32,500 bases of DNA from an archaeon (GTDB lineage: Archaea > Undinarchaeota > Undinarchaeia > Undinarchaeales > JALTGF01): NCBI GenBank assembly GCA_027077325.1, contig JALTGF010000068.1, positions 1 through 32,500 of the forward strand, written 5' to 3'. Below, one piece after another: positions 16,072 through 25,348 of the stretch. The notes under the pieces were generated by a model. It made no database searches, had not been told where the DNA came from, and worked only from the letters and a program-made list of their open reading frames with translations. Position 1 is the stretch's first letter. The number at the start of each line of letters is the position of its first letter. Position numbers and translations under genes: made by a program.

Positions 16072-17367
16072 ATGGCTAAAGTAAAAAGCAAGGATATCAG
16101 AGAAAGAATAAATGAGTACCTTAAGCAACTTCAATATTTTAAAGAAAAAATCCAAAATGAACAATCAGAGGAATCTGTCAAAGAAGCAATTGATTATATT
16201 CATGATGAAGGGCTTGGAAAACTAATTGAAAACGAGCAAGGTGAAAACCCTGCCTCTGCTTTAAAAAATTTAAGGAAGGATGACCTTGGTTGTGTAAATT
16301 TGGATGCAATTGTTGGGATAATCTCCTTTTTAATAATGCTTTTTACAATGATTAAAAAACAGTTAAAAAAATTGCATTATATTGCTCGTTGGAAGCCTGC
16401 TGAGGAAATACCTGACTATACCTATCACGTTAGTGAAAGTAACAACTTGTATGAAAACTTCGTAGAGTCTCTTAAAAGAACGCACGGCGTGAGGGAGCAG
16501 CCAAAAAAGAAAGGAAAAGTAAAGAAGGAGATTGGGCTTGTGTTTGGGGTTATACAAAGTAATCATGAATTAGTCATCCATGGACTTTTGCCTATTAAAA
16601 ATCTCCTTGCCCCAGCAGTTAGGAGATCCATAAATGATAGTGAATTTATTGAAGCATTAACAGAACTAAACTATGAACTAATCTCAGATAAACTCCGGGA
16701 GGAGCTTGTTATAAATACATTAAGGATAATCCTAGATAAATTTTTCTTTGAATCAAATGATGTTCTCTTTAGAAAAAAAATATTGCAATCTCTGTTTTCC
16801 TACGAGGGCACTGAATCCTACAGCAATCCTTTTAAAGCTTGGCTTTTTAAAAAGGAAAGCTCTCCGGAAAAAAGAAGAAAGTTTTTATACAGAAAATTTT
16901 TGGGGCTATACCTGTTTGAGGAGGGCGTCCTAGACCATGTCATAATCACCAAAGATATACTTAAAAAATTAAGGGAGTTGCACATGCTTCCAAAAATCCC
17001 ACAAAATGTTAGGAACCAGTTTAATATTAAAGATGAGGAGGATTTCCTTAAAATCATTGGACTAAATGAACTCCCCCGATTCCTATTTTTAAACTCCACT
17101 CAATTTAACCAAGTATCAACGCTTTTTGAAAGTTTTGAGCCTGTTTTAGAATCTAGAACTTGGCAGGCCCCACCAATCCTCTTGTGCTTTGATAATAAAG
17201 TTAAACATAATTGTATGTGTATTGGAAAAAATGACTTGTTTGGATTTCAAAGAATACGCCACATAAAGCACAAAAGAAATCCAACCAGACGCCAGCCAAT
17301 TAAAAGAGTATTAAACGCATATCCAGCCCTACTACCGCCAGTGACATATGCTACTCCTTCAAAATAA
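16072..17367 (+). CDS. Hypothetical protein, 431 aa, one predicted TM segment
   Basis: Long coding-like ORF, TM-like AIVGIISFLIMLFTMI; no recognised family. Confidence 0.8.
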   Translation: MAKVKSKDIRERINEYLKQLQYFKEKIQNEQSEESVKEAIDYIHDEGLGKLIENEQGENPASALKNLRKDDLGCVNLDAIVGIISFLIMLFTMIKKQLKKLHYIARWKPAEEIPDYTYHVSESNNLYENFVESLKRTHGVREQPKKKGKVKKEIGLVFGVIQSNHELVIHGLLPIKNLLAPAVRRSINDSEFIEALTELNYELISDKLREELVINTLRIILDKFFFESNDVLFRKKILQSLFSYEGTESYSNPFKAWLFKKESSPEKRRKFLYRKFLGLYLFEEGVLDHVIITKDILKKLRELHMLPKIPQNVRNQFNIKDEEDFLKIIGLNELPRFLFLNSTQFNQVSTLFESFEPVLESRTWQAPPILLCFDNKVKHNCMCIGKNDLFGFQRIRHIKHKRNPTRRQPIKRVLNAYPALLPPVTYATPSK

Positions 17368-18028
17368 ATATCTCCTTAAAAAATTCTTCCTGCTCTATAT
17401 CTATCTTTCCATCATTTGCTAAATGAAGCAAAGGCAGTAATGTGCCAATTACCTCTGATCTTGTTTTCTTACTTAACAAATTTGAAAATGCAATCTTCTT
17501 TAATTTTGATTTTAATATCTTTGCATACAATTCGTCAATTTTTTCACTAATGTCCTCCTCTTCTAGTTTTAGCTCAAATGGTTCTGGCTTGAATTTTATC
17601 GGTTTTTCTTTTTTGACTAGTGCTTTTTGCAAGTTGCTAATTAAATCCTCAAGCGTAACGCGCCTTGCTGGCTTTCTCCTAATCCTCAAATCTAAAATTG
17701 GAAACTCATCTTCTCCTTTTTCAGTATCCTCTTCTGTAAACTCTTCTTCTGAAAATAATTCTTCAAACCTCTCTTCTTCCTCATCGCTCATAATCAGTTG
17801 GTCTGATTGCATCTTAAGCAATATTGCAGCAGCAAGAATAATCCTGGCAGGAATTCTCAGGTCAAGCTCTTTCATCTTTTTAATCTTTTTAGTATATGTC
17901 TCAGTAAGTTTTGTTATGTCTATATCCCACGGGTCTAAGTCCTCTGTTCTGACTATGTCAAGCAAGATGTATTCCCATGCCCGTTCGGACTGCAATATCT
18001 GTTCTATGTTAAGTTCCACCTTCCTCAT
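17351..18028 (-). CDS. scpA: Segregation and condensation protein A
   Basis: ScpA-like acidic kleisin (LLDIVRTEDLDPWDIDITKLTETYTKKI..., RIILAAAILLKMQSDQL..., C-terminal winged helix); overlaps smc 3' end. Confidence 0.88.
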   Translation of the reverse strand: MRKVELNIEQILQSERAWEYILLDIVRTEDLDPWDIDITKLTETYTKKIKKMKELDLRIPARIILAAAILLKMQSDQLIMSDEEEERFEELFSEEEFTEEDTEKGEDEFPILDLRIRRKPARRVTLEDLISNLQKALVKKEKPIKFKPEPFELKLEEEDISEKIDELYAKILKSKLKKIAFSNLLSKKTRSEVIGTLLPLLHLANDGKIDIEQEEFFKEIFILKE

Positions 18029-20498
18029 CTCCCTTGATATGCTTTAGATCTATCCCAACAATCTTTGAAGCTCCGTTTGGACCCATTGAAACTCCAAAAA
18101 TACTGTCTGCTTCTTTAACGGTTGCATTATTGTGGCTAATGACAATAATTTGTGCGTCTTTCAATCGCTCGGCAAGCAATTTAGTGACCCTTACTGAATT
18201 TTTTTGGTCAAGTGCTGCATCTACCTCATCAAGAACATAAAATGGTGCCGGCTTGTACTCTTGAAGCGCAAGCAAAAATGCAAGTGCAGTTAGAGACTTT
18301 TCTCCACCACTCATCGCTTCCAAACTTAACACTTTTTTCCCTCCTGGGTTTGCATTTATGAAAAGACCCCCGCTCAATGGATCCTCTTCGTTTTCAATTT
18401 TAAGCTCGCCCCACCCTCCAGGAGAAAGTTTTGGATAAATGTTTGAAAATGCCTCTGAAACTTTGTTAAATACAGAATAAAATACCTCTTTCTTTTTTGT
18501 TTCAATTTCCTCAATAAACTCTATTACTGAATCCCGCTCTTTCTTTAATTTATTAAACTTTTCTTCAAATTTCTTAAATTCCTCCCATTCTCGAGCATAA
18601 AGTTCAATTGCTTTCATATTAACTGGCTCAAGCGAGGTGATCTGTTTTTCAAGTTCAGATAGCTGGTGTTCTATCTTTTCAATATCAACTTTTTCAAATT
18701 CTCTCCCTTTAAATTTTTCAATATTTATCTTGACATCAACAAGTTTTGCATCAACCCTAGCTTTTTCAATTCTTAGGTCGCTTATGTCTCTCTGTAAGGA
18801 ATTGTACTCAATAAGTGCCTCGTCTCTTTCATGTCTGGCTTTTTCAATTTCTTCTTCCACATTTGTTCTTGTCTCTTCAAGTTTTTTGAAATTAATCCCT
18901 GCCTCTTCTGCACGTGCTTCAGTTTCAGACAGCTTCTTTTTTAGGGACTCAATCTCAAGTTGTGTTTCTTCAATCTCGTCAAGTAACTTGTCTCTATTTT
19001 TGACATATTCTTCTATCTCATTGTTTGGCGCGCTTTCTCTTTTTTTATAACCCCCAGTTATTGCCCCGCTTCTTTCGGCAACGTCCCCATCAAGTGAAAC
19101 CATTCTAAATTTTCCAATAAGGCTCTTCACCTTTTTCAGCTCTTCAACAACATAGGTATTCCCAAATATATATGCAAAAATCCCTCGGAACTTGTCATCA
19201 AATTTTATAAGATTTACTGCAAGTCCTATTATGCCTTTTCCTCTCATCGGCTTAAGTATTGGGCCGTGTATCTTATTTAATGGGAGGAATGTTGCCCTGC
19301 CAATTCTATTCCTTTTTAAGTATTCCACACATTTTAGGGCGGTGTCTTCATTATCTACCACAATGTAACGCTTCCTGGAACCCATGGCAGAGTCAATTGC
19401 AGCTGCGTATTTTGGGTCAACCCTTATTAGTTCTCCAACGGTTCCATAAACACCATCAATCTCTTCCTTTAATGATTCGACTTTTTTTAGTCCGCGATCG
19501 TCAATAAATGACTGGAGCTTGCTTATCATTGAGTCAAGTCTGCTTATCTCTGCTCTTTTTGACTCAATCTTACTCTCATCTATTGATATCCTGCTTTGTA
19601 ATCTTTCAACTTCGTTTTTTATTGAGAGCTGTTCCTGTCCGCCTTCTTTCAAAAGTTTTCTGTCAAGTTCCTTTAGCTCTTTTTCTTTTTGTTCAATTTT
19701 TGACTCAATTTCTTTTAGCTCTTTTTCACTTTCTGATTTTTTACTCTCAGATTCCTCAATTTTCTTATTTAAGATCTCTTCTTGTTCTTCAATCTCTTTT
19801 AACTTAGAAAACGCAAGGTTTGCTTCTAATTTTGAGTATCTCTCCTTAAGTTCCTTGTATTTTTCAGCATCTTCTTTTTCATCTTTAAGGGCCTCTATAT
19901 GTTTCTTCCTTTCGGAAAGTAAAATCACAACTTCCTTAATCTTCTCCTCTACTTTGTCCAAATCTTTTTTAGCAGCGGCCTTCTTTTCATCATACTCTGA
20001 AATCCCGCTGAGATTGTCAATAATCTGTCTCCTCTGAATTGGATCCATCTCAATAAATGAAGTTATCTCTCCTTGTGGCACTATATTGTGCCCCATTGAG
20101 TCAAGTTGTGCACTTAAAAGAAAATCAACAAATCTTGCCCTCGTCACCCGCTCTCCGTTTATCTTATATGTCATTGTCCCATTTCTTGTAAGTCGCCGGG
20201 TAATCACAACTTCATCTGAATCAAAAGGATACTCTCTTTTTGAGTTATCTAGGACAATTGAGACCTCCAGATATTTTGCAGGAGTTGCATTTTCTCCTCC
20301 ATTGTAAATAAGGTGGGTAAGCCTTTCTGCCCTAAGTGTTTTTGCTGTTGGTCTTCCAAGGACAAAAAGAATTGCATCGCATATGTTTGATTTCCCAGAG
20401 CCATTTGGCCCCATGATTGCCGTGAACCCCTTAGAAAATGGAATAGACACTTTCTTACTAAATGACTTAAATCCCTGAAGTTCTAAGCGTTTTATCAA
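18009..20498 (-). CDS. smc: Chromosome segregation SMC ATPase with short arms (829 aa)
   Basis: Walker A GPNGSGKSN, signature LEAMSGGEKSLTALAF, Walker B FYVLDEVDAALD, hinge DGVYGTVGELIRVDPKYAAAIDSAMGSR...AERSGAITGG. Confidence 0.96.
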   Translation of the reverse strand: MIKRLELQGFKSFSKKVSIPFSKGFTAIMGPNGSGKSNICDAILFVLGRPTAKTLRAERLTHLIYNGGENATPAKYLEVSIVLDNSKREYPFDSDEVVITRRLTRNGTMTYKINGERVTRARFVDFLLSAQLDSMGHNIVPQGEITSFIEMDPIQRRQIIDNLSGISEYDEKKAAAKKDLDKVEEKIKEVVILLSERKKHIEALKDEKEDAEKYKELKERYSKLEANLAFSKLKEIEEQEEILNKKIEESESKKSESEKELKEIESKIEQKEKELKELDRKLLKEGGQEQLSIKNEVERLQSRISIDESKIESKRAEISRLDSMISKLQSFIDDRGLKKVESLKEEIDGVYGTVGELIRVDPKYAAAIDSAMGSRKRYIVVDNEDTALKCVEYLKRNRIGRATFLPLNKIHGPILKPMRGKGIIGLAVNLIKFDDKFRGIFAYIFGNTYVVEELKKVKSLIGKFRMVSLDGDVAERSGAITGGYKKRESAPNNEIEEYVKNRDKLLDEIEETQLEIESLKKKLSETEARAEEAGINFKKLEETRTNVEEEIEKARHERDEALIEYNSLQRDISDLRIEKARVDAKLVDVKINIEKFKGREFEKVDIEKIEHQLSELEKQITSLEPVNMKAIELYAREWEEFKKFEEKFNKLKKERDSVIEFIEEIETKKKEVFYSVFNKVSEAFSNIYPKLSPGGWGELKIENEEDPLSGGLFINANPGGKKVLSLEAMSGGEKSLTALAFLLALQEYKPAPFYVLDEVDAALDQKNSVRVTKLLAERLKDAQIIVISHNNATVKEADSIFGVSMGPNGASKIVGIDLKHIKGDEEGGT

Positions 20499-20562
20499 TG
20501 CTGCCTCCTTAAAGTGTTTGCATATATACTAACAGGCATGCGTCTATATAACTTTTTAGAAT

Positions 20563-21753
20563 TTATTTCAAAAGAAGTGGGACATACCTTAAAAGTGAAG
20601 GCCTCTTTGAAAGGATTTTTGCAAGTGCAGTAAATTTGCTTGCTTGTGTTAATTTAATGATGGTGTCTCCATCAATGTTCTCTGCTAAAAAGTTTAAGTC
20701 ATCATCTGAAAGTTGTTCAACAACCCTCCTCAACTTTACAATTCTCTTTAAGTTATTTCCCTCTGTTGAGTACCACTCATCTTCATATTTTTTCAAAACT
20801 TCCTTGCTTGCATCTCCCTTTTTAACTGCTTCTGCGGCAACTTTCCCTGCAATCCTTCCGGCAATAATTGCTTCCTTTATCCCTCCACCATGAATTGCAT
20901 TTACTTGATGTGCTGCATCTCCTATGACCATAAATCCATCTGTAACTAATGTTTCCAATGGCTCACCAACCGGGACACCTCCCCCATTTATCTCTATTAC
21001 GGAGCCATTCTTAAGTCCTGGGTGGTTTTTTATGAAATCAACTAAGTATTTATAAGCGCGTCCAGGCAAGTTTGCTCTTAGGCCAATCCCAACATTTGCT
21101 CTGTTTTCTCCTTTTGGGAATACCCAAACGTATCCGCCAGGTGCAACTTTGTTCCCCATATAAATTTCAAGCATATGTGGGTCTCTTAATTTAAGCCCGC
21201 CCATCTCAAACTGAAACGAGGAGCAAATGTCAGTAAGTTTGTGTGAAGAATTCAACCCTGCCCATCTTGCAGTCAAGCTTTCAACTCCATCTGCCCCAAT
21301 AACAACTTTTGCCTTTGCTTTAACTTTCTGTTCATCAAAGGTTAGAAGTTCAACACCAGTGATCTTTCCATCCTCTTTAATTAAAGAAGTAGCCCGTGTT
21401 CCTGCCAATACTTCTGCCCCGGCATCAACGGCCATGTATGCAAGTTTTTTGTCAAACATTTTCCTTTCAATAATGTATCCGGCAGTTTCAGTAAACCTTG
21501 CCTCAACAGATTTCCCGGAAGGTGCGTAAACATATGCTCCTTCTAGTTCTTGAATGGCCCAGGTTGGCTCTGGCTTTATTCCAATTAACTCCATTGCGTG
21601 AGAGCTAAGTCCTTCTCCACATCTTTTTGGAGCGCCAATCTCGTCTCTTTTTTCAACAACTAGAACAGAAGCTCCATTCTCAGCGGCATATCTCCCTGCA
21701 GTAGTTCCAGCAGGACCGCCTCCAATTACAACAACATCGTATTCTTCTTTCAT
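20563..21753 (-). CDS. Geranylgeranyl reductase family FAD-dependent oxidoreductase (archaeal lipid saturation)
   Basis: VVVIGGGPAGTTAGRYAAENGASVLVVEK, PKRCGEGLSSHAMELIG, GYVWVFPKGENRANVGIG, VIGDAAHQVNAIHGGGIKEAIIAG; start at MKEEYDVVV (21753), track start at 21813 reads through the ferredoxin gene in another frame. Confidence 0.9.
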   Translation of the reverse strand: MKEEYDVVVIGGGPAGTTAGRYAAENGASVLVVEKRDEIGAPKRCGEGLSSHAMELIGIKPEPTWAIQELEGAYVYAPSGKSVEARFTETAGYIIERKMFDKKLAYMAVDAGAEVLAGTRATSLIKEDGKITGVELLTFDEQKVKAKAKVVIGADGVESLTARWAGLNSSHKLTDICSSFQFEMGGLKLRDPHMLEIYMGNKVAPGGYVWVFPKGENRANVGIGLRANLPGRAYKYLVDFIKNHPGLKNGSVIEINGGGVPVGEPLETLVTDGFMVIGDAAHQVNAIHGGGIKEAIIAGRIAGKVAAEAVKKGDASKEVLKKYEDEWYSTEGNNLKRIVKLRRVVEQLSDDDLNFLAENIDGDTIIKLTQASKFTALAKILSKRPSLLRYVPLLLK

Positions 21754-21754
21754 T

Positions 21755-21946
21755 TTAATCCTTAATTGGTTTTCCAGGAACGCTAAGCGCGTGCATTGGG
21801 CAGAACTTTGCACATATATTGCAATCTGTACATTTCTTTGGATCTACAACAATCCTATTTCCCTGGTAATCAAGTGCTCCGACTGGGCAAACTGCTACAC
21901 ATCCAGTACATCTAATGCACAATTCCCGGTCAATCTTAACAGTCAT
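21755..21946 (-). CDS. 2[4Fe-4S] ferredoxin
   Basis: CIRCTGCVAVCP ... CTDCNICAKFCP: two CxxCxxCxxxCP motifs. Confidence 0.92.
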   Translation of the reverse strand: MTVKIDRELCIRCTGCVAVCPVGALDYQGNRIVVDPKKCTDCNICAKFCPMHALSVPGKPIKD

Positions 21947-21997
21947 TTTAGCAATTTTAATAAAGTTAAAAGGTTTTAAAGGTTTCTATATAAAAAA

Positions 21998-22663
21998 ATG
22001 ATTCAAAAATCTAAAAAGTTGTACCCAGCCTCAAAAGTTGAAATAAATGGGTTTCTAGCAAAGCATTATGATCCTCTAATCTCATTGGCAACTTTTGGAA
22101 AATATTACAAAATAATTGAAAAATCTGCCGATTTAATGAAAATAAACATTGATGATAAAATTGCAGATTTTGGAAGTGGGACTGGTCGGACGGCGTGCAT
22201 ATTTAGGAAGCACTTCTCTAAAAATGGGCAATTAATTGGCTTTGACATTGGCGATGATATGATCTCTCAATTTAAGAAAAATTGCTCTAACTACAAAAAC
22301 ATAAATGTTGAAAAAATGAGGATAGATAAGCCAATGTCGTATGACTTTTTCTTTGACAAGGTCTTTATGTCTTTTGTTCTTCATGGATTTCCGCAGGAAG
22401 CAAGAGAGCAAATAATTGAAAATGCCTTTAATTTGCTTGGCCCTGGCGGAGAGCTGTTCATTCTTGACTACAATGAATTTAATTATGAAAACTCCCCGTT
22501 ATATGTAAAAATTCCTTTCAAGTTAATTGAGTGCAGTTATGCTTATGATTTTATAAAGCGGGACTGGAAAAAAATTCTAAAAAAACATGGATTTAGGGAT
22601 TTTCAAGAGTATTTTTTCTTCAAGGGATATGTACGTCTTTTAAGAGCATTAAAAGGAGTTTAG
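21998..22663 (+). CDS. Class I SAM-dependent methyltransferase
   Basis: IADFGSGTGRTACIFRKHF motif I; LLGPGGELFILDYNEF. Confidence 0.85.
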   Translation: MIQKSKKLYPASKVEINGFLAKHYDPLISLATFGKYYKIIEKSADLMKINIDDKIADFGSGTGRTACIFRKHFSKNGQLIGFDIGDDMISQFKKNCSNYKNINVEKMRIDKPMSYDFFFDKVFMSFVLHGFPQEAREQIIENAFNLLGPGGELFILDYNEFNYENSPLYVKIPFKLIECSYAYDFIKRDWKKILKKHGFRDFQEYFFFKGYVRLLRALKGV

Positions 22664-23967
22664 GGTTTTATCCTTTTTACATCTCTTGGGAAGAGAACTG
22701 CCTCTCTTATATTTTTAACACCTGATATGATCATTGTCAATCGGTCAACACCAATTGCCCATCCAGAGTGAGGTGGCATCCCAAGTTTATAAAACTCTAC
22801 GATCTCCTTAAATTTATCCGGGTTAAGCCCTTTTCGTTTTATCATTTCGACATACATATCTGGATCATGAATTCTCCGCCCACCAGATGCAAGTTCAATC
22901 CCATCTAAAATGACATCAAACCCATAACTTAAGTTAGGATCACTTTCATGTGGATGGATATAGTATGGCTTTAATTCCATTGGCCATTCGTAAACAATTA
23001 CTGGTTTTTTGTAAATCTCAGAAAGTTTCTTTTCTCCTGCAGGCGGGATGTCATCCCCAAACTTAATTTTAATTCCTTCTTGTTTTAGAATATCTATTGT
23101 GTCTGCATAAGTAATTCTTTCAAATGGCTTCTTTGGAATTTCAAGGTTCCTCCCTAAAAGTTTTAACTCCTTTGGGCATTCATTCCTAACGTTTTTGTAT
23201 ATTGTTTCAAGAAGTCCTTCCATAACTTTCCAAGTATCTTCCTCTGTTGCAAAGCCCATCTCAATATCCATCTGGACAACTTCTGCAAGGTGCCTTGGGG
23301 TGTCTGATGGCTCTGCCCTAAAAATTGGGCCAATCTCATATACTTTTTCAAATGCAGATGTAAGAAGCTCTTTGTAAATTTGCGGGCTTTGCCTTAAAAA
23401 CGCTTCCTGCTCAAAATATTTCACTGGAAAGAGGTCAGCGCCGCCTTCAGTGGCGGTTGCAATTATCTTTGGAGTTTCAATCTCAAAAAATCCGTTTTCC
23501 TCAAAATAGCGGCGGGCAGAGCTTAAAATTTTATTCCTAATCTTAAATATTGCAATGACTTTTGGCTTTCTTAAATCAAGGACCCTCGCGTTTAATCTTG
23601 TGTCCAATTCTGCGGGGGTTTTTTCAGTAATCTCAAGCGGGAGTGGCTTTATTGATTTATTTAATATCTTTAAATCCTTTAGAATTACTTCAACGCCTCT
23701 AACAGATTTATCTGTCTTGTTAACAATGCCTTTGACCGCTATGACATCTTCTCTGTTTAGCTCTTTAACTTTTTCTAAAAATTTTTGGTCTTTAACTATT
23801 ACTTGCGCATCTCCTTCCCGGTCTGCAAGGATAATAAATGCAATCTTTGCATGAAGCCGGATTTCTCTTGCCCATCCCATTAAAATAACCTCTTTGCCGT
23901 CCAGTTCCGGAACTATCTGGGATGTGTAGTGTGTTTTCTTCCAATCTCCTAAACTTTCAATTTTCAT
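22660..23967 (-). CDS. aspS: Aspartyl-tRNA synthetase (archaeal type)
   Basis: OB anticodon-binding domain then class II motifs: [61 protein letters not shown]. Confidence 0.95.
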   Translation of the reverse strand: MKIESLGDWKKTHYTSQIVPELDGKEVILMGWAREIRLHAKIAFIILADREGDAQVIVKDQKFLEKVKELNREDVIAVKGIVNKTDKSVRGVEVILKDLKILNKSIKPLPLEITEKTPAELDTRLNARVLDLRKPKVIAIFKIRNKILSSARRYFEENGFFEIETPKIIATATEGGADLFPVKYFEQEAFLRQSPQIYKELLTSAFEKVYEIGPIFRAEPSDTPRHLAEVVQMDIEMGFATEEDTWKVMEGLLETIYKNVRNECPKELKLLGRNLEIPKKPFERITYADTIDILKQEGIKIKFGDDIPPAGEKKLSEIYKKPVIVYEWPMELKPYYIHPHESDPNLSYGFDVILDGIELASGGRRIHDPDMYVEMIKRKGLNPDKFKEIVEFYKLGMPPHSGWAIGVDRLTMIISGVKNIREAVLFPRDVKRIKP

Positions 23968-24011
23968 AATAAGCAATAGTTAACAAGCATATATAAGATT
24001 ATATCTCAGTA

Positions 24012-24323
24012 CTAGTGAATTAAAAAGCGATTGTACATTATTATCCAGGCAATCAACCAAAAGCCCATATAAATTAGGCCGCCATTTGACATCCACCATT
24101 TCATATCGTACTTCTTTTTTCCTTCAGAATCCTTTTCTTTTTTTAACTTAAATGCAAACTGAACAGCTTCACCAGTAATCCAAAGGAAAATTAACATTAG
24201 TATAAGGATTAATCCACTGCTGAGTTGATATGGGTCTGAACTAAGATACCCGGATAAAATGCCAACTAATGTTCCTGATACAGAATGGATAATGACTGAC
24301 TTTTGTTCTAAGTTTATTTCCAT
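24012..24323 (-). CDS. Small membrane protein (103 aa)
   Basis: Three or so hydrophobic segments; adjacent to rnhB. Confidence 0.6.
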   Translation of the reverse strand: MEINLEQKSVIIHSVSGTLVGILSGYLSSDPYQLSSGLILILMLIFLWITGEAVQFAFKLKKEKDSEGKKKYDMKWWMSNGGLIYMGFWLIAWIIMYNRFLIH

Positions 24324-24324
24324 T

Positions 24325-24981
24325 TTACCAACTGTCCAATGTTTTTTGTTTTTCCTTTTGTATAGCTCCGCTCACAGTACTCCACGTTTTTCTAACAATC
24401 TTTGGGAGCTTCTTATGTTCTTTAAGCCAGCTACTTAAAAAGCTTTTCGTTATGGGATCGCTTGGATATCCTGAGCCAATATCCTCACCATAAATCCTTT
24501 TTATCTCTTCAATGTCAGAATCCCTGGCCACTTTTGCAAGAATTGATGCAGCACTAACTATCGGAAATTTTTTGTCTGCCTCGTGCTTCGCAATTATTTC
24601 TGTATCCACCCTTAAATATTTCTTTAACCTGGATGCAAATTTTTTTTCAATTGGATCAACAGCATCAACATACACCTTGTCTGGTTGAAAATTATTTATT
24701 ATCCTTGCCATTTTCTTGACTTCTAGTTCATTTAAGTTTGTCCCAGATATCCTGCTAGAATCAATTTCTTCAGGTCCTATCCGAACTAATTCAAACCCGG
24801 ATAATGTCTCTTCAATAGGACCTTTCAATCCCACTCTTTGAAGTGGGCTTAGCTCCTTTGAATCTCTCACTTTTAGCTTTTTTAAATTTGCGATTTTCTT
24901 CTCTTCAATTAGCGCGCCACATATCACTAGTGGTCCTATAACTGCTCCTCGCCCAGCTTCGTCAATTCCCAGAATTTTCAT
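24325..24981 (-). CDS. rnhB: Ribonuclease HII
   Basis: ILGIDEAGRGAVIGPLVICGALI, KVYVDAVDP, KHEADKKFPIVSAASILAKVARD. Confidence 0.95.
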   Translation of the reverse strand: MKILGIDEAGRGAVIGPLVICGALIEEKKIANLKKLKVRDSKELSPLQRVGLKGPIEETLSGFELVRIGPEEIDSSRISGTNLNELEVKKMARIINNFQPDKVYVDAVDPIEKKFASRLKKYLRVDTEIIAKHEADKKFPIVSAASILAKVARDSDIEEIKRIYGEDIGSGYPSDPITKSFLSSWLKEHKKLPKIVRKTWSTVSGAIQKEKQKTLDSW

Positions 24982-25226
24982 ATTCTCTCTTTTAATCTCC
25001 TATGAAATATTTCAAGGGCAAGCTCAATATGCCCATTTGCTTCACTAAGTGATTTTTTCCAGAGCTCTTCGTGCTTAATTTTTTTATTTCCCTTGTGCTC
25101 TTTTATCAGCAATCTGGTTGCATATCTCAATGCATCGCTTATGCTTGCATAATATCCCTCTTTAACAAGCTCATTTAATCTTTCAATGTCTTTTTTTGGA
25201 AGTCGTGCGTGTACTACTCCAGTCAT
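24978..25226 (-). CDS. Ribbon-helix-helix (CopG/MetJ-type) transcriptional regulator
   Basis: VHARLPKKDIERLNELVKEGYYASISDALRYATRLLI RHH N-terminus; 4-nt overlap with rnhB. Confidence 0.85.
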   Translation of the reverse strand: MTGVVHARLPKKDIERLNELVKEGYYASISDALRYATRLLIKEHKGNKKIKHEELWKKSLSEANGHIELALEIFHRRLKERI

Positions 25227-25228
25227 AT

Positions 25229-25301
25229 GTATACAATCGTATACAAACTTAAATATCCTTCTATTTTTAATATTGTACTCTTATAGTATACAATAGTATA
25301 C
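25229..25301. promoter_or_regulatory. Paired operator: GTATACAATCGTATAC (25229-25244) and GTATACAATAGTATAC (25286-25301)
   Basis: Two near-identical 16-bp elements, each two GTATAC half-sites with 10-bp spacing, in the intergenic region between the divergent RHH and Cas4-like genes. Confidence 0.8.
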
Positions 25302-25348
25302 ATAAAAATTAGTAAAATATATACTCTTCTTTTCAGTATCCTAATTTC

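Noticed and set aside
15952-16164. 70-aa minus-strand ORF between KH protein and 431-aa ORF
   Set aside because: Overlaps starts of two better ORFs on both sides and lacks recognisable features.
19508-20037. Ser/Leu-rich plus-strand ORFs (99 and 172 aa)
   Set aside because: Antisense shadows of the SMC coiled-coil coding sequence; composition reflects Glu/Lys codons on the other strand.
25229-25301. GTATAC repeats as a short CRISPR or IS terminal repeat
   Set aside because: Only two 16-bp elements, no spacers, no transposase and no target duplication; an operator explains them better.
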